A program made the position numbers and the translations under genes. DNA of 64,000 bases, taken from positions 186,001 through 250,000 of the forward strand of contig CALRRO020000003.1 of NCBI GenBank assembly GCA_943370595.1, in the 5' to 3' direction. Of the stretch, positions 7,518 through 15,682 are shown piece after piece. Each line of letters opens with the position of its first letter. Positions within the stretch are counted from its first letter, which is position 1. The stretch comes from Piscinibacter sp943370595. GTDB lineage: Bacteria > Pseudomonadota > Gammaproteobacteria > Burkholderiales > Burkholderiaceae_C. The notes under the pieces are model-generated. The model searched no databases and was not told where the DNA came from. It worked only from the letters and a program-made list of their open reading frames with translations.

Positions 7518-8927
7518 ATGTCCGCATCGCTGAACGCCAAGATCGCCCAGGTCTTCGACGAGCCCGGCTGCGACGTCAACCTGAAGAAGTCCGACAAGGA
7601 ACGCAGGAAGGGCTGCACCAAGCAGCTCACGCCGGGCGCCGCGGCCGGCGGCTGCGCCTTCGACGGCGCGAAGATCGCGCTGCAGCCGATCGTCGACGTG
7701 GCGCACCTGGTGCACGGGCCGATCGCCTGCGAGGGCAACAGCTGGGACAACCGCCACAGCGCCTCCAGCGGTGCCACCACCTACCGCACCGGCTTCACCA
7801 CCGACATCAACGAGTTCGATGTCGTCTACGGCGGCGAGAAACGGCTGTTCAAGGCGATCCGCGAGATCGTCGAAAAGGCCAACCCTCCGGCGGTGTTCGT
7901 CTACCAGACCTGCGTCACGGCGATGATCGGCGACGACGTCGAGGCCGTCTGCCAGCGTGCGACGGAAAAGTTTGGCACGCCGGTCATCCCGGTCAACTCG
8001 CCGGGCTTCGCCGGGCCGAAGAACCTGGGCAACAAGCTCGGCGCCGAGGCGCTGCTCGACCATGTCATCGGCACCGTCGAGCCCGAGTTCACGACGCCGT
8101 ACGACATCAACATCATCGGCGAGTACAACCTGTCGGGCGAGCTGTGGCAGGTCAAGCCGCTGCTCGACGCGCTGGGCGTGCGCGTGCAATCGTGCATCTC
8201 GGGCGACGGGCGCTACCGCGAGATCGCCTCGGCGCACCGCGCGCGCGCCAACATGATGGTCTGCAGCAAGTCGATGATCAACGTCGCCACGCGCATGCAG
8301 CAGCGCTGGGGCATCCCGTACTTCGAGGGCTCGTTCTACGGCATCAGCGACATGAGCACCACGCTGCGCGAGATCGCGCGCCTGCTGGTGGAGCGCGGCG
8401 CGCCGGCGGACCTGCGTGACCGCGCCGAGGCACTGATCGCCGCCGAGGAAGCGCGCGCCTGGGAGCGCATCCGCGCCTACCGCGAGCGGCTGTCCGGCAA
8501 GAAGGTGCTGCTGATCACCGGTGGCGTGAAGAGCTGGTCGGTGGTCTCAGCCTTGCAGGAGGCTGGGTTGCAGGTGGTGGGCACCAGCACCAAGAAGAGC
8601 ACGAAGGAAGACAAGGAGAAGATCAAGGAGATCATGGGTGACGATGCCCACATGATCGACGACATGACGCCGCGCGAGATGTACGCGATGCTGCGCGACG
8701 CCCGCGCCGACATCATGCTCAGCGGCGGGCGCAGCCAGTTCGTCGCGCTGAAGGCGCGCATGCCCTGGATGGACATCAACCAGGAACGCCACCACGCCTT
8801 CGCCGGCTACGAGGGCATGGTCACGATGGTGGCCGAGATCGACAAGGCGCTGTTCAACCCGGTGTGGGAGCAGGTCAGGACGCCCGCGCCGTGGGAACGC
8901 GTCGACCCGCTTCTGGTGGGAGCCTGA
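7518..8927 (+). CDS. nifE: NifE, FeMo-cofactor scaffold subunit
   Basis: A 469-residue NifD-like protein. NifE and NifN form the tetramer on which the NifB-derived iron-sulfur core matures into FeMo-cofactor, with addition of Mo and homocitrate. Cluster-ligand cysteines are present in PGAAAGGCAFDGA (C46), HGPIAC (C71) and VYQTC (C132). EYNLSGELWQVKPLLDALG, SKSMINVATRMQQRWGIPYFEGSFYG and the MPWMDINQERHHAFAGYEG end are typical. The ATG at 7518 has GGGAGG upstream and lies 23 bases after the predicted transcription start. It heads an operon with nifN after one base. nifHDK are not upstream, so this operon runs from its own sigma-54 promoter. Confidence 0.97.
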   Translation: MSASLNAKIAQVFDEPGCDVNLKKSDKERRKGCTKQLTPGAAAGGCAFDGAKIALQPIVDVAHLVHGPIACEGNSWDNRHSASSGATTYRTGFTTDINEFDVVYGGEKRLFKAIREIVEKANPPAVFVYQTCVTAMIGDDVEAVCQRATEKFGTPVIPVNSPGFAGPKNLGNKLGAEALLDHVIGTVEPEFTTPYDINIIGEYNLSGELWQVKPLLDALGVRVQSCISGDGRYREIASAHRARANMMVCSKSMINVATRMQQRWGIPYFEGSFYGISDMSTTLREIARLLVERGAPADLRDRAEALIAAEEARAWERIRAYRERLSGKKVLLITGGVKSWSVVSALQEAGLQVVGTSTKKSTKEDKEKIKEIMGDDAHMIDDMTPREMYAMLRDARADIMLSGGRSQFVALKARMPWMDINQERHHAFAGYEGMVTMVAEIDKALFNPVWEQVRTPAPWERVDPLLVGA

Positions 8928-8928
8928 C

Positions 8929-10359
8929 ATGGCCCTCGTCACCGAGTCGAAGAAGGCCTGCGCGGTCAACCCGCTGAAGATGAGCCAGCCGCTGGGCGCG
9001 AGCTATGCGTTCATGGGGCTGGAGTCGTGCATGCCGATGATGCACGGCTCGCAGGGCTGCACCTCCTTCGGCGTGGTGCTGCTGGTGCGCCACTTCAAGG
9101 AGGCCATCCCGCTGCAGACGACGGCGATGAACGAGGTCACCACCATCCTCGGCGGCTACGAGAATCTGGAAAAGGCTCTGCTCAACATCCGCAGCCGCGC
9201 CAAGCCCGCGATCATCGCGATCTGCTCGACCGGCCTGACCGAGACCAAGGGCGACGATGTCGACGGCTACATCCGCACGGCGCGCCGGAAGCACCCCGAG
9301 CTGGCCGACACCGAGATCGTCTACGTCTCCACGCCCGATTACGTCGGCGCCTTCCAGGACGGCTGGGCGCGCGCGGTGCAGATGCTGGTCTCGACGCTGC
9401 CGGAGAAGGCGGTCGACAAGCGCCCGCGCCAGGTCAACGTGCTGCCGGGCTGCCACCTGACGCCGGGCGACCTGGAAGAGCTGCGCGACCTCATCGAACT
9501 CTTCGGTCTGCAGCCGGTGTTCGTGCCCGACGTGTCGGGCTCACTCGACGGCCACATCCCCGAGCAGTGGCTGGGCACGACGATCGGCGGCACGCCGCTG
9601 GCCGAGCTGCGCACGCTGGGCGCGGCGGCGCACACGCTGGCCCTCGGCGAGCAGATGCGGCCGGCCGCGGTGGCGCTGGAGCAGCGCTGCGGCGTTCCGT
9701 TCACGCTGTTCGACCGCCTCACCGGGCTGACCGCGAGCGATGCCTTCGTCGCGAAGCTCGCCGAACTGTCCGGCCAGCCGGTGCCGGCCAGGCTGCGCCG
9801 CCAGCGCAGCCAGCTGGTCGACGCGATGCTGGACGGCCACTTCCACCTCGGCAACGTCAAGCTGGCCATCGCGGCCGAGCCCGACCTGCTGTGGTCCGCC
9901 GGCATGTTCCTCGCCGAGATGGGCGTCGAGCTCTCGGTGTGCGTGAGCACCACGCACTCGCCGCTGCTCGCGAAGCTGCCCACCAGCGAGGTGCTGATCG
10001 GCGACCTGGAGGACTTCGAGCGCAGCGCCGCCGTGGCCGGTTGCGACCTGCTGATGACGCACTCGCATGGCCGCCAGGCGGCGGAGCGCCTGGGCAAACC
10101 ACTGTTCCGCCTCGGCATCCCGATGTTCGACCGTGTCGGCAATGCGCACATCTGCCACGTCGGCTACCGCGGCACGCGCAACCTCGTCTACGCGGTGGGC
10201 AACCTGATGATGGAACAGATCGCCCACCACGGGCCGGACGACTGGCCGCTGCCCGCGGCCTCCCGGCTCGCCGCCGTTGCCCCCACCACCGTTCATCTGC
10301 CGGCGCACATCGAACGCCTGCCGAAGCCGGGCGACCAGCTCGCGCCGGCCAGCGCATGA
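8929..10359 (+). CDS. nifN: NifN, FeMo-cofactor scaffold subunit
   Basis: A 476-residue NifK-like partner of NifE. Family features include the N-terminal NPLKMSQPLGASYAFMGLE stretch, MPMMHGSQGCTSFG with a cluster-ligand cysteine, and TTAMNEVTTILGGYENLEKAL. The later parts include ICSTGLTETKGDD, NVLPGCHLTPGDLEEL and a C-terminal segment with GIPMFDRVGNAHICHVGYRG. Length is normal for NifN, which is shorter than NifK. It starts one base after the nifE stop, so the two are translationally close, consistent with equimolar assembly. The C-terminal 30 residues are Pro/Ala-rich and probably disordered. Confidence 0.96.
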   Translation: MALVTESKKACAVNPLKMSQPLGASYAFMGLESCMPMMHGSQGCTSFGVVLLVRHFKEAIPLQTTAMNEVTTILGGYENLEKALLNIRSRAKPAIIAICSTGLTETKGDDVDGYIRTARRKHPELADTEIVYVSTPDYVGAFQDGWARAVQMLVSTLPEKAVDKRPRQVNVLPGCHLTPGDLEELRDLIELFGLQPVFVPDVSGSLDGHIPEQWLGTTIGGTPLAELRTLGAAAHTLALGEQMRPAAVALEQRCGVPFTLFDRLTGLTASDAFVAKLAELSGQPVPARLRRQRSQLVDAMLDGHFHLGNVKLAIAAEPDLLWSAGMFLAEMGVELSVCVSTTHSPLLAKLPTSEVLIGDLEDFERSAAVAGCDLLMTHSHGRQAAERLGKPLFRLGIPMFDRVGNAHICHVGYRGTRNLVYAVGNLMMEQIAHHGPDDWPLPAASRLAAVAPTTVHLPAHIERLPKPGDQLAPASA

Positions 10360-10381
10360 CCCTCACGTTTCAGGAGAAGCC

Positions 10382-10795
10382 ATGAAGATCGCCTTCGCCA
10401 CCCAGGACCAGCAGCGCGTCGATGCGCATTTCGGCTGGGCCAAGCACCTCGCGGTGTACGAGATCACGCCCGAGGGCTACGACTTCGTGCACGACCACGG
10501 CTTCGGCGACGACCTCGCCGAAGACGGCAACGAGGACAAGCTCGCGCCCAAGCTCGAGGCCATCAAGGACTGCGCGATCGTCTACGTCGCCGCCATCGGC
10601 GGCTCGGCGGCGGCGCGCGTGGTGGCCAGCAAGATCCACCCGATCAAGGTCAGCTCGCCCGAGCCCATCCTCGACATCCTCGACAAGCTGCAGGAAGTGC
10701 TCAAGGGCACGCCCCCGCCCTGGCTGCGCAAGGCGCTGCTGAAGGACCAGCCGCGCACGGCGGACTTCGACAGCGACGACGAGGTGAAGTCGTGA
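10382..10795 (+). CDS. nifX: NifX, NifB-co/FeMo-co carrier
   Basis: A 137-residue dinitrogenase iron-molybdenum cofactor-binding domain protein. NifX binds NifB-co and FeMo-co precursor and shuttles them to and from NifEN. The start MKIAFATQDQQRVDAHFGWA is the family hallmark, and IVYVAAIGGSAAARVVASKIHPIKV follows. The ATG at 10382 has AGGAG 6 bases before. The last codons overlap the GTG start of the next gene. Confidence 0.95.
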   Translation: MKIAFATQDQQRVDAHFGWAKHLAVYEITPEGYDFVHDHGFGDDLAEDGNEDKLAPKLEAIKDCAIVYVAAIGGSAAARVVASKIHPIKVSSPEPILDILDKLQEVLKGTPPPWLRKALLKDQPRTADFDSDDEVKS

Positions 10796-11268
10796 GCGCC
10801 GTCGTCAGTGAAGCGCCCAGCGACGAGGCCCTGCTTCAGGACCCGTTCATCCGCGAGCTGGTCAAGCAGCTGCGCGCGCAGGACACCCACGGCACCTGGG
10901 AAGGCAAGAGCGACGCCAAGCTGCTCGAGCCCTTCATCCTCAGCGCCGAGCAGCGCCGTGCGATGCCGATCATGGGCGACCCGGACCCGGACACGCTGTG
11001 GCGCCTGGACCTGTTCCACAACGCCATCGGCCTGGCGATCGAACGCGCTACCGGCTGCATGGTCGCGCCGATGACCAAGATGAGCCACGAAGGTTTCGGC
11101 CGCACGGTGTTGACCACCGGCCGGCTGATCGTGGTCAACCGCTACCTGCGCGACGTGCACCGCTTCGGCTTCCCCAGCCTCGCCAAGCTGGCCGAGGCCG
11201 GCAACAAGCTGGTCGCCGAGGGCGTGAAGATGATCGAGACGTACAAGGAGGTCGCGACCTATGGATGA
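10792..11268 (+). CDS. NifX-associated protein (DUF269 family)
   Basis: A 158-residue protein of the NifX-associated family (PF03270), almost always found beside nifENX. The exact biochemical role is unknown; involvement in cofactor maturation is inferred from constant linkage. Visible family features are FIRELVKQLRAQDTHGTWEGK, a DPDPDTLWRLDLFHNAIG stretch and GRLIVVNRYLRDVHRFGFPS. It begins with GTG overlapping the nifX stop (GTGA), and its end overlaps the next small gene by 8 bases. Confidence 0.92.
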   Translation: MSAVVSEAPSDEALLQDPFIRELVKQLRAQDTHGTWEGKSDAKLLEPFILSAEQRRAMPIMGDPDPDTLWRLDLFHNAIGLAIERATGCMVAPMTKMSHEGFGRTVLTTGRLIVVNRYLRDVHRFGFPSLAKLAEAGNKLVAEGVKMIETYKEVATYG

Positions 11269-11458
11269 CGCCGAAACCCTGAAGGCCGAGATCAAGAAGC
11301 TCAACGCTCGCGCCACGCAGGCGAAGATGGACCTGCACGATCTCAGCGAAGAGCTGCCGACGAACTGGGAGCGCATCCCCGAGGTGGCGAAGATCGCGCA
11401 CGAGGCCCATGTGGCGTTGATGGCGGCGCGCAAGAAGCTGGCGGAGGTGGCGTCGTGA
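11261..11458 (+). CDS. Small nif-linked coiled-coil protein (CCE_0567/DUF683 family)
   Basis: A 65-residue all-helical protein with KAEIKKLNARATQAKMDLHD at the start and PTNWERIPEVAKIAHEAHVAL near the end, typical of PF05082. Family members form antiparallel helical hairpins and have been found to bind metal in cyanobacteria; a role in nitrogenase cofactor metal handling is presumed. It overlaps DUF269 by 8 bases upstream and fdxB by 4 bases downstream, indicating translational coupling. Confidence 0.9.
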   Translation: MDDAETLKAEIKKLNARATQAKMDLHDLSEELPTNWERIPEVAKIAHEAHVALMAARKKLAEVAS

Positions 11459-11760
11459 GCCAGTTCAGCGTGACCCTGCCTTCCGGCGCCACCTGGACGC
11501 CGACCTTCGTCCAGTCGATCAACGAGGAGAAGTGCATCGGCTGCGGTCGCTGCTTCCGCGTCTGTCCGCGCGGCGTGCTCGAGCTCGTCGGCCTGAACGA
11601 CGAGGGCGAGCGCATCGCCGTCGACCCCGATGGCGACGAAGAGGAAGAGTACGAGAAGAAGGTGATGACGATCGCGCACGGCGAGCTGTGCATCGGCTGC
11701 ACCGCCTGTTCGAAGATCTGCCCGAAGAAGTGCTACACGCACGCGGCTGCCAGCGCCTGA
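11455..11760 (+). CDS. fdxB: Nif-specific 2[4Fe-4S] ferredoxin FdxB (ferredoxin III)
   Basis: A 101-residue bacterial ferredoxin with two cluster motifs: CIGCGRCFRVCP near residues 24-35 and CIGCTACSKICPKKC near residues 80-94. An acidic DGDEEEEYEKK insert lies between them. FdxB-type ferredoxins donate electrons in FeMo-cofactor synthesis rather than to nitrogenase itself. It starts with GTG overlapping the previous stop. Location between DUF683 and nifQ matches nif clusters of other proteobacteria. Confidence 0.94.
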   Translation: MSQFSVTLPSGATWTPTFVQSINEEKCIGCGRCFRVCPRGVLELVGLNDEGERIAVDPDGDEEEEYEKKVMTIAHGELCIGCTACSKICPKKCYTHAAASA

Positions 11761-11773
11761 GGCTCACAGCGCC

Positions 11774-12133
11774 GTGAACGACATCGTGATGCAGCGCGCC
11801 GACGAGGTCGTGGACCTCGTCGCTTTGCTGCTCGAGCATGCCGACCCGGCCGCCGGCACGCACGACGAGATCGCCGCCGTGGCCGAGCGCGTGGCCATCG
11901 GCTGCCTGGGCGACAACCACCTCTGGCAGGACCTGCGCTTCGCCTCGCGCGCCGAACTCTCGGCCTTGATGGGCCGCTGGTTCCCGTCGCTGGTGGCGAA
12001 GAACCACGCCGACATGAAGTGGAAGAAGTTCCTCTACAAGCAGCTCTGCGAGCGCGAGGAGCTGTTCATCTGCAAGGCGCCGAGCTGCGCGGTGTGCGTC
12101 GACCGGCCGCTGTGCTTCGGGCCGGAGGACTGA
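11774..12133 (+). CDS. nifQ: NifQ, molybdenum donor for FeMo-cofactor (short form)
   Basis: A 119-residue protein. The C-terminal cysteine motif C-x4-C-x2-C-x5-C (CKAPSCAVCVDRPLC) and the preceding KNHADMKWKKFLYKQLCERE are the NifQ signature. NifQ carries an Fe-S/Mo cluster and hands Mo to NifEN. Many NifQ proteins are 160-200 residues, so this one lacks part of the N-terminal region. A GTG at 11774 is the first usable start, 13 bases after fdxB. It is the last gene before the molybdate-uptake operon, which fits its job. Confidence 0.9.
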   Translation: MNDIVMQRADEVVDLVALLLEHADPAAGTHDEIAAVAERVAIGCLGDNHLWQDLRFASRAELSALMGRWFPSLVAKNHADMKWKKFLYKQLCEREELFICKAPSCAVCVDRPLCFGPED

Positions 12134-12160
12134 GGTCGGCGGGTCGGGATCTTGCTTGAG

Positions 12161-12184
12161 CGTTGTGTATTAGACTACACAACG
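12161..12184. promoter_or_regulatory. ModE operator before modA
   Basis: A perfect 9-6-9 inverted repeat, CGTTGTGTA and TACACAACG around TTAGAC. The E. coli modABCD operator is CGTTATATT-N6-TACATAACG, with the same spacing and ends. It lies 15 bases before the modA ATG, so Mo-loaded ModE would block transcription when molybdate is plentiful. The regulator is encoded at the end of the same operon. Confidence 0.85.
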
Positions 12185-12199
12185 TTAGAGAGGGCCCCG

Positions 12200-12955
12200 A
12201 TGATGTGCCGTTTGTCCGCACTCTTGCTGTCGCTGCTGGTCGCCACCGCCGCGCGGGCGGGCGAGGTCCAGGTGGCCGTGGCCGCCAACTTCGCCGGCCC
12301 GATGGCGCGGATCGGCGAGGGCTTCACCGCCGCCACCGGCCACGTGCTGAAGCTGTCCACCGGCTCGACCGGCAAGTTCTACACGCAGGTCGTCAGCGGC
12401 GCGCCGTTCGAGGTGCTGGTCGCGGCCGACGACGAGACGCCGAGGAAGTTGATCGCCGAAGGCCACGCGGTGGCCGGCAGCAGCTTCACCTATGCGCTGG
12501 GCAGGCTGGTGCTGTGGAGCGCGCAGCCCGGCTTCGTCGACGACCGGGGTGCCGTGCTCGCCTCCGACAAGGTGAAGCACCTGGCCATCGCCAACCCCAA
12601 GGTCGCGCCCTATGGCGCGGCGGCGCTGGAGGTGATCAAGGCGCGCGGCCTCGCCGATGCGCTGACGCCGAAGCTGGTGACCGGCGAGAGCATTGCGCAG
12701 GCCTTCCAGTTCGTTGCCACCGGCAACGCCGAGATCGGCTTCGTGGCCTTGTCGCAGGTGGCCGTGCCGGGCCAGCCGCCGAAGGGTTCGTACTGGCTGG
12801 TGCCACCGGGCCTGTACGGCGAGATCCGCCAGGACGCGGTGCTGCTCAAGGCGGGCGAGAAGAACCCGGCCGCCGCGGCGCTGCTCGGCTACCTGAAGGG
12901 CGAGGCGGCGCAGCGGGTGATCCGTGACTTCGGCTACGGCCTCGCTGCGCCGTGA
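12200..12955 (+). CDS. modA: ModA, periplasmic molybdate-binding protein
   Basis: A 251-residue solute-binding protein. The signal peptide is about 20 residues (LSALLLSLLVATAARA). The mature start EVQVAVAANFAGPM and the ligand-pocket stretch STGSTGKFYTQVVSGAPFEVLVAADDETP are typical of ModA, as is GNAEIGFVALSQV. It captures molybdate in the periplasm for ModBC. The ATG at 12200 follows GAGAGGG; an ATG one codon later is also possible. The stop overlaps modB. Confidence 0.94.
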   Translation: MMCRLSALLLSLLVATAARAGEVQVAVAANFAGPMARIGEGFTAATGHVLKLSTGSTGKFYTQVVSGAPFEVLVAADDETPRKLIAEGHAVAGSSFTYALGRLVLWSAQPGFVDDRGAVLASDKVKHLAIANPKVAPYGAAALEVIKARGLADALTPKLVTGESIAQAFQFVATGNAEIGFVALSQVAVPGQPPKGSYWLVPPGLYGEIRQDAVLLKAGEKNPAAAALLGYLKGEAAQRVIRDFGYGLAAP

Positions 12956-13632
12956 CGCCGGCTGACTGGAGTGCCGTCAGGCTCACGGCGCAACTGGCCG
13001 CGGTCAGCACGCTGCTGCTGCTGATCGTCGGCACGCCAGTCGCGTGGTGGCTCGCCCGCACACGCTCGCGGTTGAAGCCGTTCTGGGCCGCCCTGGTGGC
13101 CATGCCGCTGGTGCTGCCGCCCACGGTGATCGGCTTCTATCTGCTGCTGCTGATGGGCCCGCAAGGGCCGGTCGGGCAGTTCACCCAGTGGCTCGGGCTC
13201 GGCCGGCTGCCCTTCACCTTCGCCGGGCTGGTGGTGGCCTCGGTGATCTACTCGCTGCCCTTCGTCGTGCAGCCACTGCAGCAGGCTTTCGAGGCGATTG
13301 CCGAGCGCACGCTGGAGGCGGCGGCCACGCTGCGAGCCAGCCCCTGGGACCGCTTCTTCAGCGTCGCGCTGCCACTGGCGCGGCCGGGCTTCGTCACGGC
13401 CAGCGTGCTCGGCTTCGCGCACACCGTCGGTGAGTTCGGCGTGGTGCTGATGATCGGCGGCAACATCCCCGACAAGACCCGCGTCCTGTCGGTGGCGCTG
13501 TACGACCATGTCGAGGCGACCGAGTTCGACCAGGCGCATCGCCTGGCCGCCGGCATGGTGGTGTTCGCGCTGGTGGTGCTGGTGACGCTGTACCTGGTCA
13601 ATCGCCCGGCGCGCGAGGAGCGGCCGGCATGA
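12952..13632 (+). CDS. modB: ModB, molybdate ABC transporter permease
   Basis: A 226-residue inner-membrane permease with about five hydrophobic segments. The EAA loop is EAAATLRASPWDRFFSVALPLARPG, the contact site for the ATPase. LVLPPTVIGFYLLLLMG and AHTVGEFGVVLMIGGNIPDKTR are ModB hallmarks. It starts with GTG overlapping the modA stop and its end overlaps the modC ATG, so modABC are translationally coupled. Confidence 0.95.
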   Translation: MTPADWSAVRLTAQLAAVSTLLLLIVGTPVAWWLARTRSRLKPFWAALVAMPLVLPPTVIGFYLLLLMGPQGPVGQFTQWLGLGRLPFTFAGLVVASVIYSLPFVVQPLQQAFEAIAERTLEAAATLRASPWDRFFSVALPLARPGFVTASVLGFAHTVGEFGVVLMIGGNIPDKTRVLSVALYDHVEATEFDQAHRLAAGMVVFALVVLVTLYLVNRPAREERPA

Positions 13633-14705
13633 TCGAGGCGCGTCTCGTGCTGCCGCGCCCAGGCTTCACGCTCGACGTGGCGCTGGCCTGGCCTGCGCGC
13701 GGTGTCACCGCACTGTTCGGCCCCTCCGGTTGCGGCAAGACGACCGTGCTGCGGGCGCTGGCCGGGCTGGAGCGTGCCGCGGGCCGGGTCGCGCTCGGCG
13801 ATGCGCTCTGGCAGGACGATGCGGCCGGCCGCTTCGTGCCCACGCACCAGCGGCCGATCGGCTACGTGATCCAGGAGGCCGCGCTGTTCCCGCACCTGGA
13901 CGTGCGTCGCAACCTGGCCTATGGCCTGAGTCGCATCCCGCCGGCCGAGCGCCGCATCCCGCTCGACCAGGTGGTCGAGCTGCTGGGCATCGGCCACCTG
14001 CTCGAGCGCCAGCCCGGCACGCTGTCCGGCGGCGAGCGCCAGCGCGTGGCCATCGCGCGGGCGCTGGCCACCAGCCCGAAGCTGCTGCTGATGGACGAGC
14101 CGCTGGCCGCGCTCGATGCGAAGCGCAAGGCCGAGGTGCTGCCCTACCTCGACCGGCTGCATGCGGAACTCGGCATTCCCCTCGTCTACGTGAGCCACTC
14201 GATCGACGAGGTGGCGCGCCTGGCCGACCACCTCGTGATCATGGAGGCCGGCCGCGTGCTGGCCGACGGCCCGCTGCCCGACATGCTGGCGCGGCTGGAC
14301 CTGCCGGTGGCCTTCGGCGACGACGCCGGCGTGGTGCTCGACGCGGTGGTCGGCGAGCGCGACACGCAGTGGCAGCTCGCCCGGCTCGACGTCGATGGTG
14401 AAGCCTGCCGGCTGTGGTCGCGCGATGCCGGCCTGCCCGTGGGCCGCCGTGTGCGCCTGCGCGTGCTGGCGCGCGACGTCAGCCTGACGCGCACGCCGCA
14501 GACCGGCACCAGCATCGGCAACCAGCTGCGCGGCACCATCGAGGCGATTGCCGACGACGACCATCCGGCGCTCGCGCTGGTGCGCGTGCGCGTCGGCACG
14601 GCGCCGGTGGTGGCGCGGCTGACACGCCGCTCGGCGCATGCGCTCGAACTCGCCGTCGGCATGCCGGTGTGGGCGCAGGTGAAGACCGTGGCGTTGATGG
14701 AATGA
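13629..14705 (+). CDS. modC: ModC, molybdate ABC transporter ATPase
   Basis: A 358-residue ATPase with Walker A GPSGCGKTT (about residue 33), Q-loop YVIQEAALFPHL, signature LSGGERQRVAIARA, Walker B LLLMDEPLAALD and H-loop VYVSHSIDEV. The C-terminal third (about 290-355) is a Mop/TOBE-like domain with SIGNQLRGTIEAIADDDHP, which binds oxyanion and gives feedback control in this family. The last bases overlap the ModE-type regulator start (ATGA). Confidence 0.96.
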   Translation: MIEARLVLPRPGFTLDVALAWPARGVTALFGPSGCGKTTVLRALAGLERAAGRVALGDALWQDDAAGRFVPTHQRPIGYVIQEAALFPHLDVRRNLAYGLSRIPPAERRIPLDQVVELLGIGHLLERQPGTLSGGERQRVAIARALATSPKLLLMDEPLAALDAKRKAEVLPYLDRLHAELGIPLVYVSHSIDEVARLADHLVIMEAGRVLADGPLPDMLARLDLPVAFGDDAGVVLDAVVGERDTQWQLARLDVDGEACRLWSRDAGLPVGRRVRLRVLARDVSLTRTPQTGTSIGNQLRGTIEAIADDDHPALALVRVRVGTAPVVARLTRRSAHALELAVGMPVWAQVKTVALME

Positions 14706-15490
14706 GCGGCGACCTTCTCACCGGTGAGCTGCGACTCGCGGGCCGGCTCGACGCGCGCTTCTTCGCGCTGCTCGAGGCGCTGGACGCCACCGGCTCGATC
14801 AACAAGGCCGCGCGCACCGCAGGCCTCAGCTACAAGGGTGCCTGGCTGCTGCTGGAGACGGCCTGCAACCTCGCCAACGAGCCGCTGCTCGAGACCGCCA
14901 CCGGCGGCGCGGGCGGCGGCGGCACGCAACTCACCGTCGCCGCGCGCGGCCTGCTCGGCGCCTGGCGCACGCTGCAGGACGAGCACCGCGAATTCCTGCG
15001 CGCCCAGGAGGCGCGCCTCGCCCAACTGCCGGCCTTGAACGGCCTGCTCCGGAGAATGGCCATGAAGACCACTGCACGCAACCAGTTCGCCGGCAGCGTC
15101 AAGGCGATCGAACTCGGGCCGGTGTCGGCCACCGTGACCATCGCGCTGAAGAGCGGCGACGAGATCACCGCGACCATGACCTCGGCCGCCGCGCAGCGCC
15201 TGAAGCTGAAGAAGGGCAAGGAGGCGCTGGCGCTCATCAAGGCTTCGGCCGTGGTGCTGGTGACCGACTTCGCCGGCTGGCAGCTGTCCGCGCGCAACCA
15301 GCTGGCCGGCACCGTCTCGCGCATCGAGCGCGGCGCCGTGTCGTCGCTGGTCATCCTGACGCTGCCCGGCGGCGCGACGCTCAGCGCCAGCGTCACCAAC
15401 GAGGGGGTGGAGGCACTGGACCTGAAGGTCGGCGTGCCGGCCACCGGGGTGTTCAAGGCCTACTCGGTGATGGTCGCGGCGCAGCCCTGA
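14702..15490 (+). CDS. modE: ModE-type molybdate-responsive repressor
   Basis: A 262-residue regulator of full ModE length. The N-terminal winged helix-turn-helix includes FFALLEALDATGSINKAARTAGLSYKGAWLLLE. Two Mop domains follow: TTARNQFAGSVKAIELGPVSA and SARNQLAGTVSRIERGAVSS. Molybdate bound between the Mop domains of a dimer enables operator binding. Being the last gene of the mod operon and having a ModE palindrome before modA implies autoregulation. The start overlaps the modC stop. Confidence 0.93.
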   Translation: MSGDLLTGELRLAGRLDARFFALLEALDATGSINKAARTAGLSYKGAWLLLETACNLANEPLLETATGGAGGGGTQLTVAARGLLGAWRTLQDEHREFLRAQEARLAQLPALNGLLRRMAMKTTARNQFAGSVKAIELGPVSATVTIALKSGDEITATMTSAAAQRLKLKKGKEALALIKASAVVLVTDFAGWQLSARNQLAGTVSRIERGAVSSLVILTLPGGATLSASVTNEGVEALDLKVGVPATGVFKAYSVMVAAQP

Positions 15491-15535
15491 CCGGCAAGGC
15501 GCGGCGCGCGTCGCACTCCCGACAAAGGCTACAAG

Positions 15536-15550
15536 CGTCGGCTTCCGACG
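15536..15550. promoter_or_regulatory. Palindrome GTCGG-N5-CCGAC upstream of nifS, possible NifA-like site
   Basis: CGTCGGCTTCCGACG is an inverted repeat with a 3-base loop. It resembles the nifV NifA site TGTCGGCATTCCGACA and sits about 88 bases above the -24 box, almost the same distance as at nifV. The ends are CGT/ACG with 9-base spacing, so it is not a canonical TGT-N10-ACA. A second weak candidate, CGT-N10-ACA, lies at 15509-15524. Confidence 0.4.
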
Positions 15551-15629
15551 TGGGCCAGCGCCGCCGCCGGCGACCGCGAGAACGCGGCAAGTGACTGATC
15601 CACCGGGCTTTTTCACCCCAGCGATGGAC

Positions 15630-15645
15630 TGGCACGCTCCATGCG
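15630..15645 (+). promoter_or_regulatory. Sigma-54 promoter of the nifS/isc operon
   Basis: TGGCACGCTCCATGCG keeps the full -24 box TGGCACG and places GC exactly 10 bases after GG. The ATG at 15641 overlaps the -12 box and cannot be the translation start; the start at 15683 is therefore used. Confidence 0.82.
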
Positions 15646-15682
15646 AAAGAGCTCGCCAGACGCACCCGCTGGAGCGAGCCCC

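Noticed and set aside
15641..15682. Earlier in-frame ATG for nifS at 15641
   Set aside because: It overlaps the -12 box of the sigma-54 promoter and would add unrelated residues before the conserved N-terminus.
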